Below, piece by piece: positions 1 to 7,571 of a DNA stretch of 34,119 bases. The position numbers and the translations under genes were made by a program. The stretch comes from Bacteroidota bacterium (GTDB lineage Bacteria; Bacteroidota; Bacteroidia; Chitinophagales; Chitinophagaceae): contig JAEZDR010000193.1 in the NCBI GenBank assembly GCA_023433265.1, forward strand, positions 1 through 34,119, written 5' to 3'. Numbering within the stretch: position 1 is the stretch's first letter; every line of letters begins with the position of its first letter. Under the pieces are notes generated by a model. That model did not search any database. It was given only the letters and a program-made list of their open reading frames with translations, and had not been told where the DNA came from.

Positions 1-2
1 GC

Positions 3-242
3 CTTACATACTTTACCCCGGTAGAGTATAAGATGCCGGGTGCCGCCGGCACCAGGAACCTTGACGCTGAAATCATCGTAAACTTTGAATATGGTCCAGG
101 ACCGGGTATCTACCCGCCTGTTGTAACGCAATGCCCAAGTCCAAGGGACGATTCCACCTTCTTCCGCTTCTGGATAAAGGATGAGGCAGAAAACATTAGC
201 GATACAGTGGAGACGCCGGTCTTGGTGTTTCTCAAGCCATGA
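3..242 (+). CDS. hypothetical protein, C-terminal part (5' end outside window)
   Basis: The reading frame is open from the window edge (codons in phase with base 3) to a TGA at 240-242, so this is the last ~79 residues of a longer gene; the internal ATG at 33 need not be the start. The visible part has a GPGPGIYPP turn and the stretch FRFWIKDEAENISDTVETP, which looks like the final strands of an immunoglobulin-like domain of a secreted or lipid-anchored Bacteroidota protein. The stop overlaps the next gene as ATGA, so the two are probably translationally coupled. I do not recognise the family. Confidence 0.6.
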   Translation, partial: LTYFTPVEYKMPGAAGTRNLDAEIIVNFEYGPGPGIYPPVVTQCPSPRDDSTFFRFWIKDEAENISDTVETPVLVFLKP

Positions 243-1165
243 GGCTTCTTCAGCACAGCCTGGGATTTATTTTTTACGGTAACATCTTCTATGCTGCCTG
301 TACAGTTTTACTCTGTATAGAAACAAACCTGGTCGCGGGCTTCGGTCTCAACCACCCGGCCTTCTACCTTGCCATAGGCGCTGCAACGCTGCTTTTCTAC
401 GGCATCATTTACTACCGCGGCGGCAAATACGTCAACCTTGAAATAGTTGCATTCGACTGGCAAAGTCGCTTACATTGGTATAGTTACCATAGGGGGTTTA
501 TCAGGATCCTTATTTGGCTCGGGCTATTTCTCCTGGCTGCTTCAGGTGCCTGGTATCTCGGTCAGGGTCGCTGGCAAAACCTCACAATAAGTCACTACTT
601 CCTTGCGCTCTTGTTTCCGCTTGTGGCAATTGCCTATTCTTATAAGATTCTTCCTTTCTCGCGGCTTAGCATTCTTAGAGAGGCTGGACTTCTAAAACCT
701 TTCATCCTGGGATTTGCATGGGCTGGTTTTGTTACGGTGTTTCCAATGATAGGGCTTCAATTTGAAGACAAACTGCAAGAACAATCGCTCCTGCCTTTTT
801 GGTGGCTTTTCATTCAAAACCTTATCTATATATCAGTCCTTTGTATCCTGTTCGATATCAAAGACCGCGATGCCGATAGCGCAAAAGGAATTAATACATT
901 CCCTGTAACCATGGGCACTACCCGAACCATTTGGTTGGTGGTCCTCCCCCTCATTGTATTCAACCTGCTCATTAAGTTTCTCTACTTTTCCCAAAAACCG
1001 CACTTCATTCCAGCCGTTCTCTTGCGTAGCTTGCCCTACCTTCTTATGATTCCCATAACCTTACTGGTCACTCAAAAGCGCTCAACTCTTTTTTACCTGG
1101 CTGTTGTAGATGGGCTTATGCTCGTAAAGGCGCTGTTAGGTATATTAAGTATTACACGCTTTTGA
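239..1165 (+). CDS. UbiA-like integral membrane protein
   Basis: A 308-aa polytopic membrane protein with about eight or nine hydrophobic segments. Residues 206-213 read DIKDRDAD, followed by S-KGINTFPV; this is the second Asp-rich motif (DxxxD type) of UbiA-family prenyltransferases, which bind the prenyl diphosphate through Mg2+. The usual first motif (NxxxDxxxD) is not evident: the corresponding region near residues 64-80 has only scattered Asp/Asn. Either the protein is a divergent transferase or it has lost part of the active site. It overlaps the preceding gene by 4 nt (ATGA). The substrate cannot be inferred from the neighbours. Confidence 0.6.
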   Translation: MRLLQHSLGFIFYGNIFYAACTVLLCIETNLVAGFGLNHPAFYLAIGAATLLFYGIIYYRGGKYVNLEIVAFDWQSRLHWYSYHRGFIRILIWLGLFLLAASGAWYLGQGRWQNLTISHYFLALLFPLVAIAYSYKILPFSRLSILREAGLLKPFILGFAWAGFVTVFPMIGLQFEDKLQEQSLLPFWWLFIQNLIYISVLCILFDIKDRDADSAKGINTFPVTMGTTRTIWLVVLPLIVFNLLIKFLYFSQKPHFIPAVLLRSLPYLLMIPITLLVTQKRSTLFYLAVVDGLMLVKALLGILSITRF

Positions 1166-1291
1166 AGCCTGCCTTTCAGAGGTACCTCCGCCAGGCAAAT
1201 TTCTCAGCCTGCTCCTTGAACACGCAGCCCTGTCCCAATTCTTTTTTACCAGCCTTAAAAGCCTTCTTACCCCTTATTCCACACTAACCTA

Positions 1292-1299
1292 TAACTTTG
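1292..1299 (+). promoter_or_regulatory. candidate -7 box for mdh (TAACTTTG)
   Basis: An exact match to the Bacteroidota -7 consensus TAnnTTTG, 38 nt upstream of the mdh ATG and in an otherwise empty 170-bp gap. No TTTG stands at the expected -33 position, so only half of the promoter is supported. Confidence 0.4.
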
Positions 1300-1337
1300 C
1301 TCACTCAGAAAATATTTACAATCAAAATAACCACATT

Positions 1338-2273
1338 ATGAAAGTTACAGTTGTTGGTGCCGGTGCAGTAGGCGCTACTTGCGCAGACAATATTGCTCGT
1401 ACCTCTCTATGCGAAGAGCTTGTACTTGTCGACATCAAAGAAGGCCTTGCAGAAGGCAAAGCAATGGATATAATGCAGACTGCCGCATTACTCGGTTTCG
1501 AAACGAAAGTTTCTGGCAGCACAAACGATTATGCTAAAACAGCAGGATCAGATGTAGTAGTCATCACTTCAGGTATTCCCCGTAAGCCGGGCATGACGAG
1601 GGAAGAACTTATAGGCACCAATGCCGGCATCGTAAAAGGTGTAACAAACAACATTCTTAAGCATTCTCCAAACACCATCATTGTGGTTATCTCCAACCCG
1701 ATGGATACAATGACTTACCTGGCGCTTACTTCTAGTGGTCTGCCCAAGGAAAGGATTATCGGTATGGGTGGTATCCTCGATAGTGCACGCTTCAAGTTCT
1801 ACCTCGGCCAGGCGCTTGGTGCTTCCACAAACGATCTCCATGCTACAGTAATCGGCGGACATGGTGATACTACTATGATCCCATTAATCAGGTATGCAAC
1901 ATGGAACAGCGTTCCGGTTACGCATTTCCTCAACAAGGAGCAACAGGAAAAGGTGGTTGCCGACACAATGGTAGGGGGTGCTACACTTACTAAACTTATC
2001 GGCACTTCTGCCTGGTATGCACCGGGTGCTGCAGGAGCTGCTTTGGTTAAATCAATTCTTAGGAACGAGCAAAAACTCTATCCTTGCTGCGTTAGCCTCA
2101 ATGGCGAGTATGGTCAAAAAGATATCTGTCTCGGCGTACCGGTTATCATTGGCAAAAATGGCTGGGAGCGTATCGTAGATTATAAGCTCAACCAGGAAGA
2201 GCAGACTTTGTTTACTAAGAGCGCAGACGCTGTTAGGAATATGAATGATGTTTTAAAAGCAGAAGCTGTTTAA
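1338..2273 (+). CDS. mdh: malate dehydrogenase (LDH-like type)
   Basis: Oxidises L-malate to oxaloacetate with NAD+ in the TCA cycle; cytosolic. At 311 aa it has the normal length of the LDH-like MDH class. Visible landmarks are the Rossmann GAGAVG at residues 7-12, Asp32 at the end of the second strand (NAD over NADP), substrate arginines R82 and R88 in the mobile loop RKPGMTRE, N120 in ISNPMD, D148/R151 in LDSAR, and the catalytic His175 in GGHGD. It stands alone between a promoter-like box and a strong terminator, so it is probably monocistronic. Confidence 0.95.
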   Translation: MKVTVVGAGAVGATCADNIARTSLCEELVLVDIKEGLAEGKAMDIMQTAALLGFETKVSGSTNDYAKTAGSDVVVITSGIPRKPGMTREELIGTNAGIVKGVTNNILKHSPNTIIVVISNPMDTMTYLALTSSGLPKERIIGMGGILDSARFKFYLGQALGASTNDLHATVIGGHGDTTMIPLIRYATWNSVPVTHFLNKEQQEKVVADTMVGGATLTKLIGTSAWYAPGAAGAALVKSILRNEQKLYPCCVSLNGEYGQKDICLGVPVIIGKNGWERIVDYKLNQEEQTLFTKSADAVRNMNDVLKAEAV

Positions 2274-2294
2274 CAGCATTTCTGTAAGCTTATA

Positions 2295-2326
2295 AAAAAA
2301 CCTCAACCTAATGGTTGAGGTTTTTT
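2295..2326. terminator. bidirectional intrinsic terminator between mdh and bTHX
   Basis: CCTCAACC (2301-2308) pairs with GGTTGAGG (2313-2320) across a TAAT loop, flanked by an A-run on the left and a T-run on the right. It therefore works on both strands and serves the two converging genes. Confidence 0.85.
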
Positions 2327-2343
2327 ATCGATTCAAAAGTCAG

Positions 2344-2469
2344 TTATTCTGCTACGTTGCTGGTCGTTGCGTGTGGCTTAGCCAACCTTGTAGATTTAGC
2401 TCTCCGGCTTTTTCCGAAAGAACCTTTGAATATCTTGCCTTTCTTGGTTTTTTTGTCACCTCTTCCCAT
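2344..2469 (-). CDS. 30S ribosomal protein bTHX
   Basis: A 41-residue, very basic protein beginning MGRGDKKTKKGKIFKGSFGK, the signature of the bTHX family (Thx), which sits at the top of the 30S head in Thermus and is widespread in Bacteroidota. About a third of the residues are Lys or Arg. The gene is short enough to be missed by ordinary length cut-offs. Its stop lies 18 nt from the shared terminator with mdh, and an exact TAGGTTTG -7 box (2488-2495, minus strand) is 18 nt upstream of the ATG. Confidence 0.9.
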   Translation of the reverse strand: MGRGDKKTKKGKIFKGSFGKSRRAKSTRLAKPHATTSNVAE

Positions 2470-2487
2470 AATGAAATATTTTGACTG

Positions 2488-2495
2488 CAAACCTA
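2488..2495 (-). promoter_or_regulatory. candidate -7 box for bTHX (TAGGTTTG)
   Basis: Exact TAnnTTTG match on the minus strand; the predicted leader is only about 10-12 nt. No convincing TTTG is found 19 nt further upstream, so support rests on the -7 element and its position. Confidence 0.45.
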
Positions 2496-2715
2496 AGGAA
2501 AAGGACACAGAATCAGGCCTTCAAGCGTGTCATGTTCCCTCTGAACCAGCTAATTTAATCCAACCTCCCGCTTAATACTTGCAAATCTCAGAACGCCCGT
2601 TTGGCCTTCGTACCACCCTTTTCACCTATTTCCGATGCCAAATAGCAGGCTGTTTTCAGTGCCTTTTTCCCTTATCCCTTAATTGAGGTATCTGTAAGCG
2701 GTATTGTCGCGCTCC

Positions 2716-2781
2716 TGTAGCGATGTTGTAGCGGTGCTGTAGCGGTGTTGCAGCGATGTTGTAGCGGTGTTGTAGCGGTGC
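2716..2781. repeat. six tandem copies of an 11-bp unit, TGTAGCGRTGY
   Basis: Six head-to-tail 11-mers, each a one- or two-base variant of TGTAGCGGTGT. Variation is confined to position 3 (T or C), position 8 (A or G) and position 11 (T or C). The array lies in the 420-bp intergenic stretch between bTHX and the DUF4286 gene, about 110 bp upstream of the latter. Since 11 is not a multiple of 3 and there is no open frame around it, it is not a coding repeat. The rest of 2496-2889 holds nothing else I can identify. Confidence 0.9.
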
Positions 2782-2889
2782 TAATGCCAACCAACCCCGT
2801 AGCAACCGTCTGCTAAACCCGTTACTATCACGTTAACTGGCTCTTACTGGCGGCTCGCTTCTTATTTAAAAACCCTTAGGTTTGGCGGC

Positions 2890-3195
2890 ATGTTCATATA
2901 CAACGTTACGGTGATGGTCAACCATCAAATACATGATCCATGGAAAGACTGGATGTTAAACACCCATATCCCCGAAGTAATGGCGACTGAATGCTTCGAG
3001 AAAAACGTATTTCTGCGCCTCCTCGAAGTCGACGAAAGCGAAGGGGTGACCTATGCTGTGCAGTACTATGCCTTATCAAAGGCATTATACAACCGCTATA
3101 TCGACAAATATGCTCCCTCCCATCGTCAAAAAACCATGGATAAATGGGGCAATCAGCTTATTGCTTTCCGGTCTTTAATGCAGGTTGTAGATTAA
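2890..3195 (+). CDS. DUF4286 family protein
   Basis: A 101-aa soluble protein matching the DUF4286 pattern seen across Bacteroidota: an opening strand MFIYNVTVMVNHQIHDPW, then HIPEVMATECF and a closing helix with YAPSHRQKTMDKWG. The fold resembles small ferredoxin-like dimers of the antibiotic-biosynthesis monooxygenase type, but no function is known. It lies upstream of the HU gene on the same strand with a weak hairpin/T-run between them. Family assignment is by recalled motif, without a search. Confidence 0.8.
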   Translation: MFIYNVTVMVNHQIHDPWKDWMLNTHIPEVMATECFEKNVFLRLLEVDESEGVTYAVQYYALSKALYNRYIDKYAPSHRQKTMDKWGNQLIAFRSLMQVVD

Positions 3196-3230
3196 CTGCT
3201 CTTTTGCCGGCATCGGTTTAACGGCTTTCT

Positions 3231-3248
3231 CCACATTTGTGGGTTTTT
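3231..3248 (+). terminator. weak terminator candidate after the DUF4286 gene
   Basis: CCAC (3231-3234) pairs with GTGG (3239-3242) around ATTT and is followed by GTTTTT. The stem is short, so termination would be partial. Confidence 0.35.
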
Positions 3249-3287
3249 CTGTTTGCAATTAATTTTCCGGCATCCATAAAAACCCGA

Positions 3288-3295
3288 TAAATTTG
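3288..3295 (+). promoter_or_regulatory. candidate -7 box for the HU gene (TAAATTTG)
   Basis: Exact TAnnTTTG match 35 nt upstream of the ATG, leaving a leader of roughly 25-30 nt. The -33 region is T-rich (3263-3266) but not a clean TTTG. Confidence 0.5.
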
Positions 3296-3329
3296 TTTCA
3301 CTAAACCAAGAATTTTAAAAACTAATATT

Positions 3330-3599
3330 ATGAACAAAGCTGATCTGGTTGCTCAAATTGCTGAAGAAGCAGGCCTCACCAAAACGCAAGCTAACACTGC
3401 TCTAAACTCATTCGTAGAGGCTGTTACTAAAACATTAAAGAAAGGTGATAAAGTTACGCTCGTAGGCTTTGGAACTTTCTCTGTGTCTAAGCGCGCGGCT
3501 CGTACAGGACGTAATCCTAAAACCAACGAACCCATTAAAATCAAAGCAAAAAAAGTTGCTCGTTTTAAAGCTGGTAAGGAACTGGCAGAAAAGATCTAA
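3330..3599 (+). CDS. HU family DNA-binding protein
   Basis: An 89-aa nucleoid protein of the HU/IHF family, which binds and bends DNA as a dimer. Residues 1-45 form the helical base starting MNKADLVAQIAEEAG; the DNA-binding arm carries GFGTFSVSKRAARTGRNPKTNEPI, including the conserved GRNP with the prolyl tip, and the protein ends with a basic helix (KAGKELAEKI). Length and composition are canonical. It is followed by a strong bidirectional terminator. Confidence 0.95.
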   Translation: MNKADLVAQIAEEAGLTKTQANTALNSFVEAVTKTLKKGDKVTLVGFGTFSVSKRAARTGRNPKTNEPIKIKAKKVARFKAGKELAEKI

Positions 3600-3619
3600 C
3601 ATAAATACATTTTGGTTTA

Positions 3620-3647
3620 AAAAGCAGAAGCAAACACTTCTGCTTTT
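3620..3647. terminator. bidirectional terminator between HU and the YhiN-like gene
   Basis: AAAAGCAGAAG (3620-3630) pairs with CTTCTGCTTTT (3637-3647) around a 6-nt loop, followed by T on the plus strand and by a T-run on the minus strand. It suits both converging genes. Confidence 0.8.
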
Positions 3648-3667
3648 TTATTGCTACTTATCGTAGT

Positions 3668-4930
3668 CTAGAACATATCCTGTTCATCATAACCTTCTCC
3701 CCTGCCCGCAATGTTTTTTGCTGCCAGCCATCCACTGGTCCAGGCATGCTGAAAATTAAACCCTCCTGTCACCCCATCTACATCCATTACCTCCCCAGCA
3801 AAGAATAAGTTAGCAACTATCTTACTCTCCATTGTACTTGCATTTATCGACGAAAGACTTACACCCCCGGCCGTAACAAATTCTTCTTTAAAGGTTGTCT
3901 TTCCGCGTACCGTTAGGGTGTAGTCTGTTAAGTTTTTCATCAATAAATTCTGCGGCTTTGCCCCTAACTCACTCCACTTTGTTTGCTCTGCAATTCCTGA
4001 TTGTCTTAAAAGAAATAACCATAAACGTGCAGGCAGTCCGAATGGGTTTTTATTCCCTATCTGCTGGTTGCTATGCAGGTTTCTTAGATCAGGCCATTGT
4101 TGCTGCAATGCGTGTTGACTTACAGAATGAAGCCAGTTAACCTGTATCACAAAGTTGTAGTTCACCTTTGCCAAATGCACAGCCGCCCAGGCCGAAAGCT
4201 TAAGAACCGCAGGTCCGCTAAGTCCCCAGTGTGTTATCAATACTGGGCCTGATTGTTCGTACTTACTCGATGCTATTTTGATAGTCACCGGGTTTACGCT
4301 TACCCCCATCAGTTCTCTTATCCCATGCCCGGGCAGGTTGAAGGTAAATAAAGAGGGTACAGGCAACGCTATTGTGTGTCCAAGTCGCCTGATAAATTCA
4401 AACTGCGGTGTTTTAGGAAAGCCTCCACAGGCTATACATACATACTTTGCTTCCAAAGCTCTCCCATCCTGGAGCACGACGCTAAATAAATCTCCTCGCT
4501 TTTCCACGCTATCAACCGACGCATTCATAAGTATCTCTATCTTATGCTCGGTAGCTTCCTTTAACAGGCAACTAATTATGGTATCAGAGCTATCTGTTGT
4601 CGGAAACATCCTTCCATCCGCTTCGGTCTTTAGCTCCACTCCTCTCTTCCTAAACCATTCAACTGTGTCTGTCGTATTAAAATGATGAAAAGACTTCTTC
4701 ACAAAATGATAGCCCCGCGGATAGCTCTTTGCTAGTTCAACCACATCAAAACACGCGTGGGTAACATTGCACCTGCCGCCTCCACTCACCTTCACTTTCG
4801 AGAGCAGTTTCCCCGTTTTTTCCAGTACATATACCTTTAGCTGCTTATTTGTCGCTGCCGCATTAACCGCGCAAAAAAATCCTGCTGCCCCACCCCCAAT
4901 AACAATCAGCCTGTTGTTGCTTTCGTTCAC
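3668..4930 (-). CDS. YhiN/BaiN-type FAD-dependent oxidoreductase (HI0933-like)
   Basis: A 420-aa flavoprotein of the HI0933/YhiN family (database names include aminoacetone oxidase family and BaiN). The dinucleotide motif IGGGAAG is at residues 12-18; the family signature KVSGGGRCNVTH lies near 47-58; and a C-terminal FAD-contact region reads FFAGEVMDVDGVTGGFNFQ. The physiological substrate of this family is unsettled. It is the last of three minus-strand genes, 54 nt after the OmpA-domain gene, and ends at a bidirectional terminator. Confidence 0.88.
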   Translation of the reverse strand: MNESNNRLIVIGGGAAGFFCAVNAAATNKQLKVYVLEKTGKLLSKVKVSGGGRCNVTHACFDVVELAKSYPRGYHFVKKSFHHFNTTDTVEWFRKRGVELKTEADGRMFPTTDSSDTIISCLLKEATEHKIEILMNASVDSVEKRGDLFSVVLQDGRALEAKYVCIACGGFPKTPQFEFIRRLGHTIALPVPSLFTFNLPGHGIRELMGVSVNPVTIKIASSKYEQSGPVLITHWGLSGPAVLKLSAWAAVHLAKVNYNFVIQVNWLHSVSQHALQQQWPDLRNLHSNQQIGNKNPFGLPARLWLFLLRQSGIAEQTKWSELGAKPQNLLMKNLTDYTLTVRGKTTFKEEFVTAGGVSLSSINASTMESKIVANLFFAGEVMDVDGVTGGFNFQHAWTSGWLAAKNIAGRGEGYDEQDMF

Positions 4931-4984
4931 CTTCCAAAACTAAGTGCTAATACGCTATCTCTTTCATTAGCGGATTACAACAGC

Positions 4985-5845
4985 CTATTTCTCTAGTATT
5001 TTTATCTCTACCCTCCTATTGGTAGTGCGGTCTGCATCTGTACGTTCAGGTGTTACAAGGGGATGTTTGTAACCAAAACCTTTCCAGCTCATTCTCTCTT
5101 CTGATATCCCGTTCTCGCGAAGAAAATTATAAATAGCTCTCGCCCTGTTATTCGACAAACGGTACTGTCTTGTATCAATATCCCACCCGTCAAATCCGTC
5201 AAATTGTTCTGCTGCCTCAGTGGCGCAACAAATATGTCCCTGTATTTCTATTTTCAGTCCCGGCAATCTTTGCATTGCTTCCAGAAGTTCCAAAAGCGCA
5301 GGCCGGGACTCTGCTAAAACAATATGACGTCCACCATAAAAATTAATATTTCGTAGTACAATGGTCTGTCCTGTTTTAAATGCCGTATCTGTAATGGTTG
5401 CTACTAGCTTGTTCTCTGTGGAATCTTCTGCCCGCTTAAGGATAGGTGTCCGATAAGCTATCGTTATCTCCGCCCTCCGGTTTAATTGGCGCGATACTTC
5501 GTCCCACTGCTCAGACACCAATTGTCGCTCTCCATTGCCATTAATCTGTATATCTACCCGCCCTGCAATACCACGGTCTTTCAGTGCGGTACGGGTAGCT
5601 ATGGCACGGGCAAGCGAAAGCGAATCGTTATAGCGATGCTTTCCTACCTGGTCGCAATGGGCTACCACCAGCACCGACTGTACTTCTTTGTCCTGTAACG
5701 TTTTTAATACAGAATCTATCCTCGCGGCTTCCGCAAGTTCTATTTGCGATGAATTGAATGGGAAATAAATTGTAAACCGGCTCTCTTGGGCACACACGCA
5801 TCCGTGTATAGCTGCTAACAAAACCGTAAAGAAGAACGCTTTCAT
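4985..5845 (-). CDS. secreted protein with two OmpA-like peptidoglycan-binding domains
   Basis: A 286-aa exported protein; residues 1-19 form a signal peptide ending at CVCAQES. Two OmpA-C-like modules follow in tandem. The first (about 22-132) has FTIYFPFNSSQI, SLARA and the closing NRRAEI. The second (about 165-286) has INFYGG, IEIQGHICC, SNNRARAIYNFL and TTNRRVEI. OmpA-C domains bind diaminopimelate in peptidoglycan; the doubled arrangement with no other domain suggests a periplasmic wall-binding protein. Which of the binding Asp/Arg pairs are intact in each copy cannot be settled by eye. It is 42 nt downstream of the S41 protease gene. Confidence 0.85.
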   Translation of the reverse strand: MKAFFFTVLLAAIHGCVCAQESRFTIYFPFNSSQIELAEAARIDSVLKTLQDKEVQSVLVVAHCDQVGKHRYNDSLSLARAIATRTALKDRGIAGRVDIQINGNGERQLVSEQWDEVSRQLNRRAEITIAYRTPILKRAEDSTENKLVATITDTAFKTGQTIVLRNINFYGGRHIVLAESRPALLELLEAMQRLPGLKIEIQGHICCATEAAEQFDGFDGWDIDTRQYRLSNNRARAIYNFLRENGISEERMSWKGFGYKHPLVTPERTDADRTTNRRVEIKILEK

Positions 5846-5887
5846 AGCCTATGAATTTAGGAGAAAGTATTCAACAGGTCTGTTAAA

Positions 5888-7474
5888 CTACTTTACCGCC
5901 TCCAGGGCTTTGTGCACCATGGGGTCTTTCATATTGTTTACCTGGAAGTACCCTTGTGCTCTCCATATCTGCCTTGCCAGTAAAGCCTTAACCCGCTCCA
6001 TCAAATCTTTCTTCGCGTTCGATGGAATGTTTGAAATTGAAACACTGTCGCTCTTCGCTTGTTGCATTATGGCTTGCCAAACCGCCTCGCCAGGTTCAAA
6101 CTTAGTTGCCAGTTCGGCAGGTGTTTCATATTCTTTAAAAAGGCCGCGGTTGTTTACATAGAACTTGTAAGCAAACCGCTGAATGATTCCCCTGTAATAC
6201 AGTTCCATCACTTCCTGTGGCTGTGTCGTAGTATCAAAAGGAACGAACACATCAGGTGTAATGCCGCCACCACCGTACACTATCCTCCCTCCGGGTGTTT
6301 TGTAAGGCTTTCCTGCCGGTTTAGCAGTATCACCCACCAGCAGCTCCCCGTTGTGGAATCTAGAGATCAGTTCATCTTCATATTGTTCCCTCGCCTTATT
6401 ATAGGGTTTCTGAATGTTCCTGCCTAACGGTGTATAATAACGGGCTACCGTAAGTCGGAGGCCGCTACCATCCGAAAGATTAAACTGTTGTTGTACCAAT
6501 CCCTTTCCGAAAGTTCTTCTGCCTATTATCGTCCCGCGGTCCCAATCCTGCACTGCACCAGCCAGAATTTCGCTTGCAGAAGCAGAAGTCTCATCTACAA
6601 GTATGGCCAGCTTGCCTTCCTCGAATAGGCCTGCTCTCTTTGTTTTATAAACTTCCTCGGCTACATTGTTTCCCTTCGTGTAAACAATAGTCTTACCATC
6701 ATCTAGAAACTCGTCAGCTATATCTACAGCCTCCGGTAAAAAACCGCCACTGTTGCCGCGCACATCCACTATGAGACTTTTCATGCCTTCCCCTTTCAAT
6801 CGTTCCAGGTTTTGCATAAACTCTTCGTAGGTAGTGTTCGAAAACTTATTAATACGTATAAAACCCACACCGGGATTTATCATATAAGCCACATCTACAG
6901 AGGGAAGGGGAATATACCCTCGTGTAATGGTAAAACCCTGCAGCTTGCCTTCTCTCATCACGGTCACTTTCACCCGCGAATTGTTAGGCCCTCTTAAAAT
7001 TTTGCCTACATCGCTGGGTTCTATGTCTTTTCCAGTAAGCGAAAGCGTATCGTTAACCTTAATTATTTTATCGCCCACCTTTATACCAGCCCTGTCTGAA
7101 GGTCCGTCTTTAATTACATTCAAAACGTTCACGGTATCGTCAAACATCTGGAACTCTACCCCTATCCCTTCGAAGTTGCCTATTAATTCTTCATTCGCCG
7201 AGCGCAAATCATCTGCTGGGATAAATACCGAATGGGGGTCAAGCTTGGAAAGTAATTCATCAATCACCTCAGTCTTTAAGCTGTCAGCGCTTACCTTATC
7301 TACATACCGGGTATCTACAAGATTGATAACCTCCTCTAGCGAGGTTTTCTTAGTATTTTGAAAGAATACAATACCGGAGGTTTTCTCTTTCAGTTTGAAT
7401 CCAATGGCCATCCCTATCACCATCACTATCGCAAACAGGAACGGCTGCCACACCTCTAATTTTCTTTTGTTCAT
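5888..7474 (-). CDS. S41 family C-terminal processing peptidase (CtpA/Prc-like)
   Basis: A 528-aa periplasmic serine protease. The start is placed at the ATG at 7474, because the next residues MNKRKLEVWQPFLFAIV begin a normal N-terminal membrane anchor; a longer open frame to 7663 would overlap the divergent kinase gene and has no protein-like character. A PDZ domain spans about 100-180 (GIGVEF, DRAGIKVGDKI). The protease domain carries VDVRGNSGG, the nucleophile Ser299 in SASASE and the general base Lys324 in TFGKG, the 25-residue spacing known for Prc. Members trim C termini of envelope proteins. It leads a probable operon with the OmpA-domain and flavoprotein genes. Confidence 0.93.
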   Translation of the reverse strand: MNKRKLEVWQPFLFAIVMVIGMAIGFKLKEKTSGIVFFQNTKKTSLEEVINLVDTRYVDKVSADSLKTEVIDELLSKLDPHSVFIPADDLRSANEELIGNFEGIGVEFQMFDDTVNVLNVIKDGPSDRAGIKVGDKIIKVNDTLSLTGKDIEPSDVGKILRGPNNSRVKVTVMREGKLQGFTITRGYIPLPSVDVAYMINPGVGFIRINKFSNTTYEEFMQNLERLKGEGMKSLIVDVRGNSGGFLPEAVDIADEFLDDGKTIVYTKGNNVAEEVYKTKRAGLFEEGKLAILVDETSASASEILAGAVQDWDRGTIIGRRTFGKGLVQQQFNLSDGSGLRLTVARYYTPLGRNIQKPYNKAREQYEDELISRFHNGELLVGDTAKPAGKPYKTPGGRIVYGGGGITPDVFVPFDTTTQPQEVMELYYRGIIQRFAYKFYVNNRGLFKEYETPAELATKFEPGEAVWQAIMQQAKSDSVSISNIPSNAKKDLMERVKALLARQIWRAQGYFQVNNMKDPMVHKALEAVK

Positions 7475-7571
7475 AATCTGGGAATCGGTCTTCCTTTTTT
7501 GAGCGCGCTGCGAATATCTACAAATAATGTGGAATTCATCTTTACCTTTAACTCGCTTGAAAACATTAGCA

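Noticed and set aside
2315..2575. 86-codon plus-strand frame after mdh
   Set aside because: It starts inside the mdh terminator and is antisense to the clear bTHX gene.
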